Positions 1 to 9,296 of a DNA stretch of 64,000 nucleotides are shown here, piece after piece. Source of the stretch: Dehalococcoidia bacterium (GTDB taxonomy: Bacteria; Chloroflexota; Dehalococcoidia; SM23-28-2). A program made the translations under genes and the position numbers. The notes under the pieces were generated by a model. It was given only the letters and a program-made list of their open reading frames with translations. It had not been told where the DNA came from and did no database searches. Position 1 is the stretch's first letter. Each line of letters starts with the position of its first letter. The stretch covers positions 1 to 64,000 of the forward strand of contig JAUWYP010000008.1 in assembly GCA_030615765.1 (NCBI GenBank). The letters are read 5' to 3'.

Positions 1-3000
1 CCCGACGCGGACGTTGATCGGTGCTTCGACGGGCTCAGCATGAGCGGAGGCCCTCTCGGCGTTGTAGGCGGCGAAGGCCTTCTGGATGTCGACGGCGCAG
101 GAGAGGGCCCTGGCGGCGCTGGCGAAGGCCACCATGAAGCCGTCGCCCATGCACTTGACCTCGTGGCCGCCGTGGCGGGCGACCTGCTGCCGCAGGATGC
201 GGTTGTGCTCGGCGAGGAGCGTGTGGTACGGCTTGTCGCCCAGGCGCTGGGCCAGCGCTGTGGAGCCCTCGATGTCGGTGAACAGGATGGTGACGGTGCC
301 CTGCTCGTCGGAGTGGCGGGCCAGGCTGGGGGCATCGGCTAGAGCCGACGGCAGGATCTGCTCGATGGTGGAGCGCAGGGTTCTCTTTGCCCTGGGCGGG
401 GGAGTCAGGCCGGGCGCCACCTTCTCCTGGGCCTGCATCTTGACGGCGAGGACCTTTTCAGCCCTCTGAGGCAGGCCCATGTCCTGATAGAGCTGGAGGG
501 CTTCGTTGAGCATGGCGGTGGCGGCCTCGGCGTCGCCGGGGGCGTCTCTGGCCAGGCGCATCTTGGCGTAGGGCAGGAGGGTGGCTGCCAGCTCCAGGCG
601 GTAGCCCAGCCGCCGCGCCAGGCTGAGCGCCTTCTCGAAGTAGGCGGTGGCGTCGTCCCAGCGCCTGCACGCGGCGTCCAGCATGGCGATGACGCGAGGA
701 ACGAGACAGGGCTCAAGGAACTCTACGCCTCGTTCGTTCAGCTCGCGCAGGCGCTGGTAGCAGGCGTCCAGACCCTCTGTCTCGCCGAGCTCGGCAAGGG
801 CCTCCCCACAGGCGAGCAGGTTAGCCGCCCCTCCCAGGCTGAGCGGCTCCTCGAATGGCCACTGGGGGCGGTCAGCAAGGAGCTTCCGCGCTGAGGTCAT
901 GTCCCCTTTCTCAAGGCAGAGGCGGATTCGCCAGGGCCAGGAGCCCCCCAGCCAGGCACCCCTCTCCGCTGCTTCGTAGGCGGTCTGCAGGGCCGCCAGG
1001 CGGGCCTCGGCCTGGTCGTAGCGTCCCGTCAGCATCATGAGCACCGCAGAGTGCTCCAAGACAGAGGGCACAAGGATGGAGTCCCGCATCTCGGAGGCCT
1101 GGGTGAGCACCTCCTCGCCGATGCGCTCCGATTCCACCAGGTCTCCGGCCATAAGCCGCTGCCATGCTACGTATAAGGCGGCCAAGTAGGCGAGCTGGAA
1201 CGCCAGGCGCTGCTCGGAGACCCGGCGGTGCTCCGCCCACTCAGAGCCAGCGGCCGACACTCGTCCCTGCATGGTTGCCGAATGCAGGCTCGGGATTCTC
1301 GGGTAGCAGGCCCCGGCCACATCACCCGCCGCTTCGAACGCGGCCACAGCGCGGCCGCCCGCCTCCTGGGCCTTCTGGGGGAAGCAGGCAGCCCTGTAGA
1401 GCCAGGCGAGGGCATTGAACAGCAAGGCAAGTGTTGGAGGGTGGGTGACGTGCTCTGCCAGGGCCTCCGCCTCGACCGCCTCCTTGAAGGCGATATCGAA
1501 GCGGTGGAGCATCAGCGAGTCGAAGGCGTGATAAGCGAGCAAGGCGGCCCGTTCCGCCTGGTCGGCCGGGCCGACCACCTCCAGTCCCTTTTCGGCGAAG
1601 CGCAGGCCGCGCTCCACTTGCCCCTGCCAGGGAAGCCATCCAGCGACCAGGCTGTAGGCCAGGGCCGCCCTGGCCACGTCGCCCGCCGCTTCGAATCCCC
1701 GGGCCGCCTCTTCGTAGCTCTGGATCATCCCCTCAAGGTCGCCGGCACCCCGCTGAGCCAACGCCAGATACATCAGGAGGAGCGCCTTTTGCCCCTGGGA
1801 CATGCCCGCGGCATCCGCCAGCTCGAAGGCCGAGCTATAGAGGGGTACCGCCTCAGTGGGCGCGGACGCGGCCAACGCCCGCCGGGCAGCCTTCACCGTC
1901 CAGCGGTAGGCCGTCTCGGCAGGGGCACCCTCCCCGGCCTCGCGGTAGTGATAGGCCAGCTCGGCCGCATAGTCCTCCAGGCGCTCGGGGTAGGCCTCTT
2001 CCAGGGCGTGGGCGGCCCGCAGGTGCAGGCGCTCCCGCCGGGGGGCGCTGAGGCGGCCGTGCAGGTTCTCTCGCAGAAGGGTGCTGGCGAACTGATAGTA
2101 GGTACGCCTCTCCTGGCGCTGCTCCCTCACCACCTGGGCGGCCAGGGCCTCCTCCACCGACCGCAGTACGACCTCTTCGTCCAGGTCAGCGACCCGCTGA
2201 GCGAGGGAAAGGCTGAAGCGACGGCCCAGCACTGCGCCCACCTGGAGCAGACGCCGGCACTCCTGCGACAGGCCGGCCAGCCTGCGCTCCATCACGTCCC
2301 GCACGCTCTCGGGCAGGCCGATGTCGGAGATGGGGGCCCTGCTGATCCACTGCCCCTTCTCCTGATAGAGGACCTCCGTCTCGATGAGGTGCTTGAGGGT
2401 CTCCTGGACGAAGAAGGGATTGCCCTCGGTTTCCTGGTGCAGACCGAGGACCAGGGCCCGGGGGATCTCCTGCTCGGCCAGGACGGTGACGAGCTCCCTG
2501 ACCTCGGACTCCCGCAGACCCTTGAGGGGGAGCTCCCAGAAGCCGCTCTCTCTCCTGAGGTGGGGCAGGGCCTCCCTGAGGGGGTGGCTGGGCTCTAGCT
2601 CCGCCTCCCGGCAGGAGATGGCCAGCAGCAGCCTGCCGCCGGCCAGCCGTCGGGCCAGGTGCTGCAGGAGGGAGCAGGAGCCCTTGTCCGCCCACTGGAG
2701 GTCCTCCAGCACCAGCACCAGGGGAGCAGAGGTAGAGGCGTTCTTGAGGAACTCCGTGACCTCCTGGAAGAGGCGGTAGGCCTCGGCCTCCGCCGCTACG
2801 GGAGGGGGCTCGGGCAGGTCGGGCAGCTTCGCCTTCAGCTCCGGCGCCAGGGGGGCGAGAACGGAGCTTCCCTCGGTCACCGCCTGGCGCAGGGTCTGCA
2901 CCGACGTGCGGGAGACGTAGTCCTGCAGGGCCTCGGCGAAGGGGCCGTAGGGGAGCCTGGCCTCTCCCTCGTAGGCGGCGCCCCACAGCACCTGGGCGCC

Positions 3001-4236
3001 CCGCAGCCTGGCGTAGGTGGCGAACTCCTGGAGGAGGCGGGTCTTGCCGATGCCGGCGTCGCCCACCACCATGGCCACCGTCCCCAGGCCGGAGAAGGCG
3101 TCGGCCAGCCTCTCCTTGAGCTGCTCCATCTCCCTTTCTCGTCCCACGAAGGTGCCCCAGGCCACCCGGCCGATGGGAGTGACGGCGACAGGCTCGGTGG
3201 GGGCCACTACCTCGCCCTGCTCGATCTGCTCGCGGAGGGTTTGCAGCGTTGCCAGGGCCTCGTCGGCCGAGGAGGGCCTGTCCTCGGGGTTCTTGGCCAG
3301 GAGCTTGAGGATGAGGTCGTTGAGGGCGGGAGGTAGCGATGGGTTGTGGAAGGAGGGAGCCACCGGCGGCGTGTTCAGGTGCTGGGAGATGACGGCCACC
3401 GGGTCATGTCCCGAGAAGGGGGGCCGGCCGCAGGCCATCTCGTAGAGGGTAGCTCCCAGGCCGTAGAGGTCGCTTCTGGCATCGACCTTGCCGCCCAGGG
3501 CCTGCTCGGGGGGCATGTAGGCCACGGTGCCCACCATCATGCCGGCCTGGGTAAGGCGGGAGAGGTCGATGGCCACCGCCAGGCCGAAGTCGCCCAGCCT
3601 GGCGTGGCCATCCGCAGTGAGCCAGATGTTGCCGGGCTTGACGTCGCGGTGGATGATACCGCGGTCGTGGGCGTGTTGGAGGGCCTGGCAGACCTCAGTG
3701 GCTATCTGGAGGGACTGGTCGATGGGGAGTCGGTGATCAGGGGCCTGGTCGACGATATCTTGGACCGAGCCGCCCTCCATGAACTCCTGGATGATGTAGG
3801 GCTGGCGGTCCTCGTCGCCGATGTCGTGGACGGTGACGATGTGAGGGTGGGACCCGAGGCGGCCCATGGCCTGGGCCTCGCGGCGGACGCGGGCCAGGCC
3901 GGATGCGTCCAGGCCCTCGGTCTTGATCAGGGAGAAGGCGACGTCGCGGTCGAGACGGGTGTCGTGAGCCAGGTAGACGCGCTTGCGGCCGCCCTCGCCC
4001 AGGAAGCGCTTGACCTGGTAGCGGCCGGCGGCAAAGGACGTGGGGACGGTGGGAGTGGGGGCGGGGGTAGGCGCAGCGGCTGGCTCACTAATGGCTTGGC
4101 CGCAGGAGTCGCAGAAGCGAGCAGCTGGCCTAAGCTGCGCCCCGCAGCTCGGACAGACTGGCGCTAGAGGTGCACCGCACCCTTCGCAGAAGCTCGCGCC
4201 CTCGCGGTTCTCGTGGCCGCAGGATGGACAAAGCAC
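1..4236 (-). CDS. Zinc-ribbon/Ser-Thr kinase/AAA ATPase/TPR/adenylate cyclase fusion (3' end outside window)
   Basis: A frame opens at a GTG and stays open for 1412 codons to the left edge; the ORF track omits it because no stop lies inside. Order seen: double zinc ribbon (CPSCG and CGACG-type CxxC pairs, residues 3-50), Hanks kinase with HRDVKPGN (H196, D198) and DFG, AAA/NB-ARC-like ATPase with Walker A GDAGIGKT (392-399) and Walker B LVLVLED (to D512), a long helical TPR-like stretch, then a class III cyclase with TILFTDIEGS (D1321) and MGDGF (D1365). Both metal aspartates are present; the rest of the cyclase lies off the edge. Fusions of this kind are known signal-integration proteins in Chloroflexota and Actinobacteria. 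The signal and the cyclic nucleotide are unknown. The GTG start is chosen because the zinc ribbon begins there and a TTGACA promoter ends about 40 nt upstream. Confidence 0.9.
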   Translation of the reverse strand, partial: MLCPSCGHENREGASFCEGCGAPLAPVCPSCGAQLRPAARFCDSCGQAISEPAAAPTPAPTPTVPTSFAAGRYQVKRFLGEGGRKRVYLAHDTRLDRDVAFSLIKTEGLDASGLARVRREAQAMGRLGSHPHIVTVHDIGDEDRQPYIIQEFMEGGSVQDIVDQAPDHRLPIDQSLQIATEVCQALQHAHDRGIIHRDVKPGNIWLTADGHARLGDFGLAVAIDLSRLTQAGMMVGTVAYMPPEQALGGKVDARSDLYGLGATLYEMACGRPPFSGHDPVAVISQHLNTPPVAPSFHNPSLPPALNDLILKLLAKNPEDRPSSADEALATLQTLREQIEQGEVVAPTEPVAVTPIGRVAWGTFVGREREMEQLKERLADAFSGLGTVAMVVGDAGIGKTRLLQEFATYARLRGAQVLWGAAYEGEARLPYGPFAEALQDYVSRTSVQTLRQAVTEGSSVLAPLAPELKAKLPDLPEPPPVAAEAEAYRLFQEVTEFLKNASTSAPLVLVLEDLQWADKGSCSLLQHLARRLAGGRLLLAISCREAELEPSHPLREALPHLRRESGFWELPLKGLRESEVRELVTVLAEQEIPRALVLGLHQETEGNPFFVQETLKHLIETEVLYQEKGQWISRAPISDIGLPESVRDVMERRLAGLSQECRRLLQVGAVLGRRFSLSLAQRVADLDEEVVLRSVEEALAAQVVREQRQERRTYYQFASTLLRENLHGRLSAPRRERLHLRAAHALEEAYPERLEDYAAELAYHYREAGEGAPAETAYRWTVKAARRALAASAPTEAVPLYSSAFELADAAGMSQGQKALLLMYLALAQRGAGDLEGMIQSYEEAARGFEAAGDVARAALAYSLVAGWLPWQGQVERGLRFAEKGLEVVGPADQAERAALLAYHAFDSLMLHRFDIAFKEAVEAEALAEHVTHPPTLALLFNALAWLYRAACFPQKAQEAGGRAVAAFEAAGDVAGACYPRIPSLHSATMQGRVSAAGSEWAEHRRVSEQRLAFQLAYLAALYVAWQRLMAGDLVESERIGEEVLTQASEMRDSILVPSVLEHSAVLMMLTGRYDQAEARLAALQTAYEAAERGAWLGGSWPWRIRLCLEKGDMTSARKLLADRPQWPFEEPLSLGGAANLLACGEALAELGETEGLDACYQRLRELNERGVEFLEPCLVPRVIAMLDAACRRWDDATAYFEKALSLARRLGYRLELAATLLPYAKMRLARDAPGDAEAATAMLNEALQLYQDMGLPQRAEKVLAVKMQAQEKVAPGLTPPPRAKRTLRSTIEQILPSALADAPSLARHSDEQGTVTILFTDIEGSTALAQRLGDKPYHTLLAEHNRILRQQVARHGGHEVKCMGDGFMVAFASAARALSCAVDIQKAFAAYNAERASAHAEPVEAPINVRVG

Positions 4237-4275
4237 CGTGGTTCGCCCCCGATCCCTACGTCTTGGAGCAAGGCA

Positions 4276-4304
4276 ATAGTGCGTGAAAATGGCGGCTCTG
4301 TCAA
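4276..4304 (-). promoter_or_regulatory. Sigma70-like promoter of the kinase/cyclase gene
   Basis: On the minus strand there is a perfect TTGACA (4304-4299), a 17-nt spacer and CACTAT (4281-4276), which is a weak -10. It lies about 40 nt before the GTG start of the kinase gene and no other gene intervenes. Confidence 0.45.
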
Positions 4305-4440
4305 CGTGGCCGGGGTTGGCCCGCTACCTGGACCGAGGCAAGGTCGACTACCACGAACCAGACTATGAAGTCATAGTGTGCGGCCTCTCTAGAAGAGACC
4401 AGGCCTCGAAGTCCTCACACCCGAAGTTGTGCGCTCCCGC

Positions 4441-4484
4441 CCCACCGCCACCACGAACAGCATCATGGCGTTGGCCAGCGTCGG
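4441..4484 (+). repeat. 44-nt direct repeat, proximal copy
   Basis: This matches 9060-9103 at about 41 of 44 positions, in the same orientation; the core CAGCATCATGGCGTTGGCCA is identical. Read in the frame of the distal copy it encodes TATTNSIMALASVGR. It sits in the otherwise empty 4237-4514 interval, directly downstream of the acylase gene, and looks like a fragment rather than a gene. I saw no IS-type terminal inverted repeats near it. Confidence 0.75.
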
Positions 4485-4514
4485 GCGCATATGGACGCCC
4501 CCTGTCCCCAGGCT

Positions 4515-7500
4515 CTAGTCGCAGGTCTGCATGATCCTGCCGTAATACCCAATGATCACGTCGGCCACCTCCAGCCCGCCGCTCATGTTGAAGTCGGACC
4601 GCCGGCTGTAGTTGGCGGGAACGAGGATCTTGCCGTAGAAGGCCACGATGACGTCCGCGACGGCGATGTTAGTGCTCATGTCGATGTCCGGCGGCCAGGC
4701 ATCATCGCTCGGGCCATCGGGGCAGGCGTCCAGAGGGTCGGTGCCGACGTACTCTTCGACGGCGGTCGTGAACCCGTCGCAGTCGTCGTCTCCTACAGGC
4801 GTATACCACGGCGTCGCCGTCGTCGCGCAGTAGTCGCAGGCGTCGCCCCAGTCGTCACCGTCGTCATTGGCCTGGTCCTCGTTCGTATCGCTCAGGCAAT
4901 TGTCGCAGGCATCGCCGTGGGAGTCGAAGTCGGAGTTGGTCTGGTTTTCGTTGTCGGTGTTGAGGCAGTTATCACAGGCGTCGCCGTGGCTGTCCGTGTC
5001 TGAGTTGGTCTGGTCTTCGTTGTCGGTTTTGGGGCAGTTGTCGTCGACGTCGAGCACCGTGTCGTTGTCATCGTTGGGGTCGCCGGCGTCGCAGAGGCCG
5101 TCAGGTTCGTTGTCCGGGCCGTCGTCCGAGACATCCGGTTGCCCTAGCACCGCGCAGTCGTCGCAGGTGTCGAAGTCCAGGTCCTGACAGACGTATTGGT
5201 CAAAGGGGTCGGTATCATTACCGTCGAACACCGTGTCGTTGTCGTCGTCAGGGTCACCGGCGTCGCAGAGGCCGTCAGGTTCGTTGTCCGGGCCGTCGTC
5301 CGAGACATCCGGTTGCCCTAGCACCGCGCAGTCGTCGCAGGTGTCGGAGTCCAGGTCCTGGCAGACGTAGGGGTCTACGGGGTCCGTATCATCGCCGTCG
5401 AGGACGGTGTCACTGTCGGTGTGGGGATCGCAGGGGTCCGCGCCGGCAGTGTACTCGCCGAGGTTGTCCAGCCCATCGGTGTCAGGGTCACCTGTGGAGT
5501 CACGGGCCTGGGGCTGGTTTAGACAATCGTTTGCCAGCTCAAAGCCGTCCGCCATCCCGTCGCCGTCAGTGTCGGCTTCAGTCGGGTCTAGCCCATTCAA
5601 GAATTCGTCCAGAAGACTTGCTCCATCTGTGTCGTAGTCGTCTGTCGGCCCGGGGCTGTTCGACCCGAAGTACCATTCTTCAAAGCCGTCGAGCACCCCA
5701 TCGTTATCTACGTCCCCGTCCGGGTCCGTGGCCAGGTCTTCGGCGATGTGGAGCATTGGCACGAAGCGCCACTCGCCCCAGATCGAATGCAGGCTGTCAA
5801 AGTGAAGGTCGGGAACGCGTGCGGAGGAGATGAATCCGCTCTGGCCCAGCGGGAAGATGAACTCGCCAAGCACCACCGGTCCGACCTCGACGATCTGCTC
5901 CCACGTACCGCGGTTACCGAGCAGCGTAGGCTCGAACACGAGTTCCGGAAAAAGCCCGGAAAGAGGATGTGCGTAAGTATCCTCGGGACGAGGCGGGTCG
6001 GAGGGTATGCCGCCCAGGTCGTCGATGGTGTCAGAGAAGGTATCGCGCACAACGACCCGCCAGTCCGCGCCACCAAAGTAGTCGCCGCTGTATGCTTGCA
6101 CGTAGCGTCCGGCGGGGGTACCGGCAGCGCTATCGATAGCGTGCTGGACCAGGTTTAGAGCTGTTGGGCCTGTAGGTGTACCCACAGCGGTCCCCGAGAA
6201 CTCATCCCCATAGATGGCGGTGGCCAGATCGTCTATCAGATCGACCAGGAACTCCATCTCGCCAGCGGTGGTGGTCTCGGTCACCGGGTCGATAATGTGG
6301 CGGCCGGACTCGGGGGGTCCGTTATGGGCCTCGAGGGCGACCAGCACCGTCTCCATATCCAGATTGCCGCCACTTCCAACGCCATCGAAGGCCTCACGGA
6401 GGCGCGGTATGAGGTACCGGCCCAACTTACCATGTTCGTCCACGCCGGCGACGTCCTTGTTGAGCTGGCGTTGGTCGGCGCGGCTCCAGTCGCTGTCGGC
6501 GGCCAGCCGCTCCATGACAGAGGTGCTTCGAAACTCGCGACCGAACCCACGACCGTCATCGGCGGTGGCCGCCTTGTTGTTCCAGCTGCCGGTGTAACCC
6601 TGGGCAGGGTTTATCGCCTCCGGCGTGGCCACGATCTCGTATACCTCAAACAGGTCACCAGCGGAGGGAACAACAGCCCAGTCCTCTTCCAGAGTCAACG
6701 TATCGTCGGTGTTGCTGGCGATGCGGCGAGTCTGCTTGTATCCGGCGCCCCCGGTTATGGTCACGATGTACTCGCTGCCCTTCAAAGTCGGATTGTTCAT
6801 GCGGTAGTTGTAAGCAGGCGGCAAGAAGTCCTTGCCGGCGAAAACGCCAGTACCGGTGAGTGTGTCGGCGGTGGCGCTATCGACGGTGCCGCCGACGACG
6901 ACCAGCTCGTTGGCGGCCGTGCCGTCCATGGGCAGCCGCGTGTCGGTCGGGGGCCCGCCCTGACGCACGCGCGAGAAGCCGCCGGACCAATAGCCGATAT
7001 TGCCCGTTCCCAGCCCCAGATCTGTGCCGATGCCGTTGAAGGCCTTGTTGTCGGCGGCGAAGAAGTTGTGCGTGCTCGGCATCATGCGCGTGCCGCGGCG
7101 AATGTCCAGGATGCTCTCGGCCCGCTGGAAGAGGGACCAGCCCACCGTGCTGGTGGTCTCCTCCAGCCAGAAAGCCCTTTCCCGCGAGATGACGACGATG
7201 TCGTCTCCCGACCTCACGGCAACATACTCGGAGGTAGTGTCGGGTGTCGTCGTCCAGGCGTCGTCGCCGTGCAGCGTCAAGGTGTCGTCGGTACTGGAGA
7301 GGATGGGCCGCATCTGCCCGGCGCCGGTGCCTCCGACGATGGCGACGTAGCCGCCGGAGAAATCGCCGGTGAAGGCGTCGGTATCGGTGAGGGAGGTGGC
7401 GGTCGCCGATCCCGCCGTCCCGGCCGTGTCGCCCTGGAAGGCCTCAACGGTTCGTGAGCCACCGTTCCCTGCCCGCTCGTGGGTGCGCCAGACGAGGAGG

Positions 7501-8816
7501 GACGCGGAGCCTCCCTCACCAAGAATCTGCTCGGTGCGCACGCTCAGGGGCGCGGGGGTGCCCTCATCGTTGTAGCGCAGCGAATCGGTGTCCTCCAATT
7601 CCAGCTTGTCCAGATAGAAATCGTTGTTCTTGAGCTGAGCCGTGGTACTGGTCCACGCCACGCTGTCGGTGTGGCCGATCACAATGGCCGGTAGCCCAAC
7701 CAGCGCCATGCCGATGGCCTCGATGCGCTGGTCAGCGCCCTCGGCGCTTCGGCTCTCAATGAAGTGCATGATGGAGGGGGTCTGGATGCCCATCTGGGGG
7801 AAGCCGCCCAGCCAGGGGTTCGCCGTGGCGGAGCGTTCACCGTCGATCATCCAGGCATAGCTCCCCATAGCAGGCCAAGCCCCCAGGCTGCGTGCGAATT
7901 CCTCGCGATGAGCCTGGCGCTCACGCACAGGCTCCAGAGCCGCTTCGTAGTCGTAATGGGGAAACTGCGCGACGAGGGCAACCGGACCGTTTTCAGGCAC
8001 GGCATGATAGGCCAGGGGCCCGCCGAAACCCGGCGTGTTCGGGTCGGGCACGGACACCGGCGCCAGGGGATCGTTGAGGAAGTTCAGGTCGTCCCAGATC
8101 TCGGCGCCGATGGTGGCTCCGAACTTGTCCACCAGGCTCTGCAGTTCATTCAGACGTGACGGCTCATCGAAGCTTTCATCGCCAAAGGTGCGAATCTGGA
8201 GCACCGCGATGGCCATGGCTATCTCCGGCGTGAACTGGAAGCCGGCGTTGGGCCACTCACCACCGGGCGCCGCGTAATAGGGGTCCACCTGATCGGAGAT
8301 ATTGGTGGCGTTCCCAAAGAGGTCATTACCTAAGCCAAGCAGGTTGCGAAACACGTGTACCTCCAGGGGTTTGGGAAGAGTGCCGGCGTAGATAGCGTCG
8401 ATGGTGTCATTGACGCCCTTGCAGTACTCCAGGAACAGCACCTGCAAGTCGGCAGGCAGCTTCGCGAACATGTTGTTCAGTTCAGAAGACGTATAGCCTG
8501 TCCTCCGCACCTCCAGGTCGTCGTAGAAGGTCGACGGGTCAAGGGCGCCAAAGGCCTGGTAGAGGGTACCCCGCCCCACGCGAGCCATAAGGATCAACTG
8601 GCCCAGGCGATCCTTGGCGATCTCGCGCCCGTTCTCACGGGCGAGCTCGAGGTCCGTATCGGCGTAGATATGCGGCAGGTCGAAGGCCGGCTCGCGAACC
8701 GTCACCGCGCCGGGGGAGGCGACCGTGACGTCGACCTGGCTGCCTTGACTACTCAACGCAATGGCCAGCGCCAGGCCGACCAGCACCGACAAAGAAAACA
8801 ACCGTCGGACACGCAT
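4515..8816 (-). CDS. Secreted penicillin-acylase-family (S45) hydrolase with TSP3-like calcium repeats and dockerin-like C-terminus
   Basis: 1433 aa with an N-terminal signal peptide (RVRR then a hydrophobic run). The S45 Ntn-hydrolase core shows MGSYAW at residues 317-322, where S319 would become the N-terminal nucleophile after autoproteolysis, and a downstream GHTDSVAWTST motif. Such enzymes cleave amides such as penicillins, acyl-homoserine lactones or related N-acyl compounds; the substrate here is unknown. Two diverged beta-rich inserts (ending TDDTLTL) interrupt the beta chain. The last third is Asp-rich, with thrombospondin-type-3-like DxDxDG units including a duplicated 58-residue block. 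Two dockerin-like halves follow (both with VADVI). S45 proteins are usually 700-850 aa, so this one carries a long surface or anchoring extension. RBS GAGAGGAG precedes the ATG. It is monocistronic with its own promoter. Confidence 0.88.
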   Translation of the reverse strand: MRVRRLFSLSVLVGLALAIALSSQGSQVDVTVASPGAVTVREPAFDLPHIYADTDLELARENGREIAKDRLGQLILMARVGRGTLYQAFGALDPSTFYDDLEVRRTGYTSSELNNMFAKLPADLQVLFLEYCKGVNDTIDAIYAGTLPKPLEVHVFRNLLGLGNDLFGNATNISDQVDPYYAAPGGEWPNAGFQFTPEIAMAIAVLQIRTFGDESFDEPSRLNELQSLVDKFGATIGAEIWDDLNFLNDPLAPVSVPDPNTPGFGGPLAYHAVPENGPVALVAQFPHYDYEAALEPVRERQAHREEFARSLGAWPAMGSYAWMIDGERSATANPWLGGFPQMGIQTPSIMHFIESRSAEGADQRIEAIGMALVGLPAIVIGHTDSVAWTSTTAQLKNNDFYLDKLELEDTDSLRYNDEGTPAPLSVRTEQILGEGGSASLLVWRTHERAGNGGSRTVEAFQGDTAGTAGSATATSLTDTDAFTGDFSGGYVAIVGGTGAGQMRPILSSTDDTLTLHGDDAWTTTPDTTSEYVAVRSGDDIVVISRERAFWLEETTSTVGWSLFQRAESILDIRRGTRMMPSTHNFFAADNKAFNGIGTDLGLGTGNIGYWSGGFSRVRQGGPPTDTRLPMDGTAANELVVVGGTVDSATADTLTGTGVFAGKDFLPPAYNYRMNNPTLKGSEYIVTITGGAGYKQTRRIASNTDDTLTLEEDWAVVPSAGDLFEVYEIVATPEAINPAQGYTGSWNNKAATADDGRGFGREFRSTSVMERLAADSDWSRADQRQLNKDVAGVDEHGKLGRYLIPRLREAFDGVGSGGNLDMETVLVALEAHNGPPESGRHIIDPVTETTTAGEMEFLVDLIDDLATAIYGDEFSGTAVGTPTGPTALNLVQHAIDSAAGTPAGRYVQAYSGDYFGGADWRVVVRDTFSDTIDDLGGIPSDPPRPEDTYAHPLSGLFPELVFEPTLLGNRGTWEQIVEVGPVVLGEFIFPLGQSGFISSARVPDLHFDSLHSIWGEWRFVPMLHIAEDLATDPDGDVDNDGVLDGFEEWYFGSNSPGPTDDYDTDGASLLDEFLNGLDPTEADTDGDGMADGFELANDCLNQPQARDSTGDPDTDGLDNLGEYTAGADPCDPHTDSDTVLDGDDTDPVDPYVCQDLDSDTCDDCAVLGQPDVSDDGPDNEPDGLCDAGDPDDDNDTVFDGNDTDPFDQYVCQDLDFDTCDDCAVLGQPDVSDDGPDNEPDGLCDAGDPNDDNDTVLDVDDNCPKTDNEDQTNSDTDSHGDACDNCLNTDNENQTNSDFDSHGDACDNCLSDTNEDQANDDGDDWGDACDYCATTATPWYTPVGDDDCDGFTTAVEEYVGTDPLDACPDGPSDDAWPPDIDMSTNIAVADVIVAFYGKILVPANYSRRSDFNMSGGLEVADVIIGYYGRIMQTCD
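5081..5369 (-). repeat. Tandem coding repeat, 174-nt period, in the acylase gene
   Basis: Positions 5081-5195 and 5255-5369 are about 115 nt each, nearly identical (about three differences by eye) and offset by exactly 174 nt, or 58 codons. They encode duplicate calcium-repeat blocks containing CDDCAVLGQPDVSDDG. The near identity points to a recent in-frame duplication. Confidence 0.85.
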
Positions 8817-8918
8817 GGCAGTCTCCTCTCTGGGGAGGACATACCCTCACAGGCCGGCGGTGCAATAGCAGCCCCAGGAATGCTCGTCGTTATGTTAGGC
8901 TTATAGTGTACCATTAAA

Positions 8919-8946
8919 ATACTACACTTGCTTTCCAGAATGTCAA
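8919..8946 (-). promoter_or_regulatory. Promoter of the penicillin-acylase-family gene
   Basis: Minus-strand TTGACA (8946-8941), a 16-nt spacer and TAGTAT (8924-8919) lie in a locally AT-rich stretch about 100 nt upstream of the acylase ATG. The promoter overlaps the start of the plus-strand 95-aa ORF, which argues against that ORF's N-terminus being real. Confidence 0.55.
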
Positions 8947-9059
8947 GCCCGTTCACAGCGGACCACGCGGATTTGGCCACTGTTGTGGGCTATCCAGTGA
9001 GGATCGTCGCCAAGGCGCTGGCGTGTGGCTCTCGGGCACGAGGATGGGCAAGGGAAGAA

Positions 9060-9103
9060 CGCATCGCCACCACCAACAGCATCATGGCGTTGGCCAGCGT
9101 CGG
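9060..9103 (+). repeat. 44-nt direct repeat, distal copy
   Basis: Partner of 4441-4484, separated by 4619 nt, with the acylase gene and its promoter in between. This copy continues in frame into the histidine-kinase remnant; the proximal copy does not. Confidence 0.75.
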
Positions 9104-9215
9104 CAAACTTGGCCTGGCCGGCATGGAAGAGCGGGCCCGTCTTGTCGGCGGCAAGCTCACATTAGAGTCAGAGCCAGGCGAGGGTACAACCGTAACTGTC
9201 GAGGTGCCGGTCTAG
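9060..9215 (+). pseudogene. Histidine-kinase C-terminal remnant
   Basis: The end of the 95-aa ORF reads LGLAGMEERARLVGGKLTLE followed by SEPGEGTTVTVEVPV and a stop. This matches the G2 box and final strand of the HATPase domain in NarL-partner sensor kinases. The upstream part of that ORF (from 8928) has no kinase features and overlaps the opposite-strand promoter, so the H-box, N-box and sensor domain are missing. Its first 44 nt are the distal copy of the direct repeat at 4441-4484. I read it as a decayed fragment, not a working gene. Confidence 0.6.
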
Positions 9216-9296
9216 GGCGAGGGAATAGGCCACTTAGCCAAGTCGCGGGGGCCATCGCCCTCACAGCAGGCGCCTGGTGTGGCAGGAGACGGTGGC

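Noticed and set aside
4283-4534. 83-aa plus-strand ORF MKMAALSTW...
   Set aside because: It overlaps the minus-strand kinase promoter and the 44-nt repeat, has no RBS and no recognisable domain.
5041-5400. Regular repeats that could suggest a CRISPR array
   Set aside because: The 174-nt period is in-frame coding for calcium-binding units; there is no spacer-repeat alternation.
8928-9060. N-terminal half of the 95-aa ORF ending in a histidine-kinase motif
   Set aside because: No kinase similarity, and its start overlaps the acylase promoter on the other strand; only the C-terminal part is a credible remnant.
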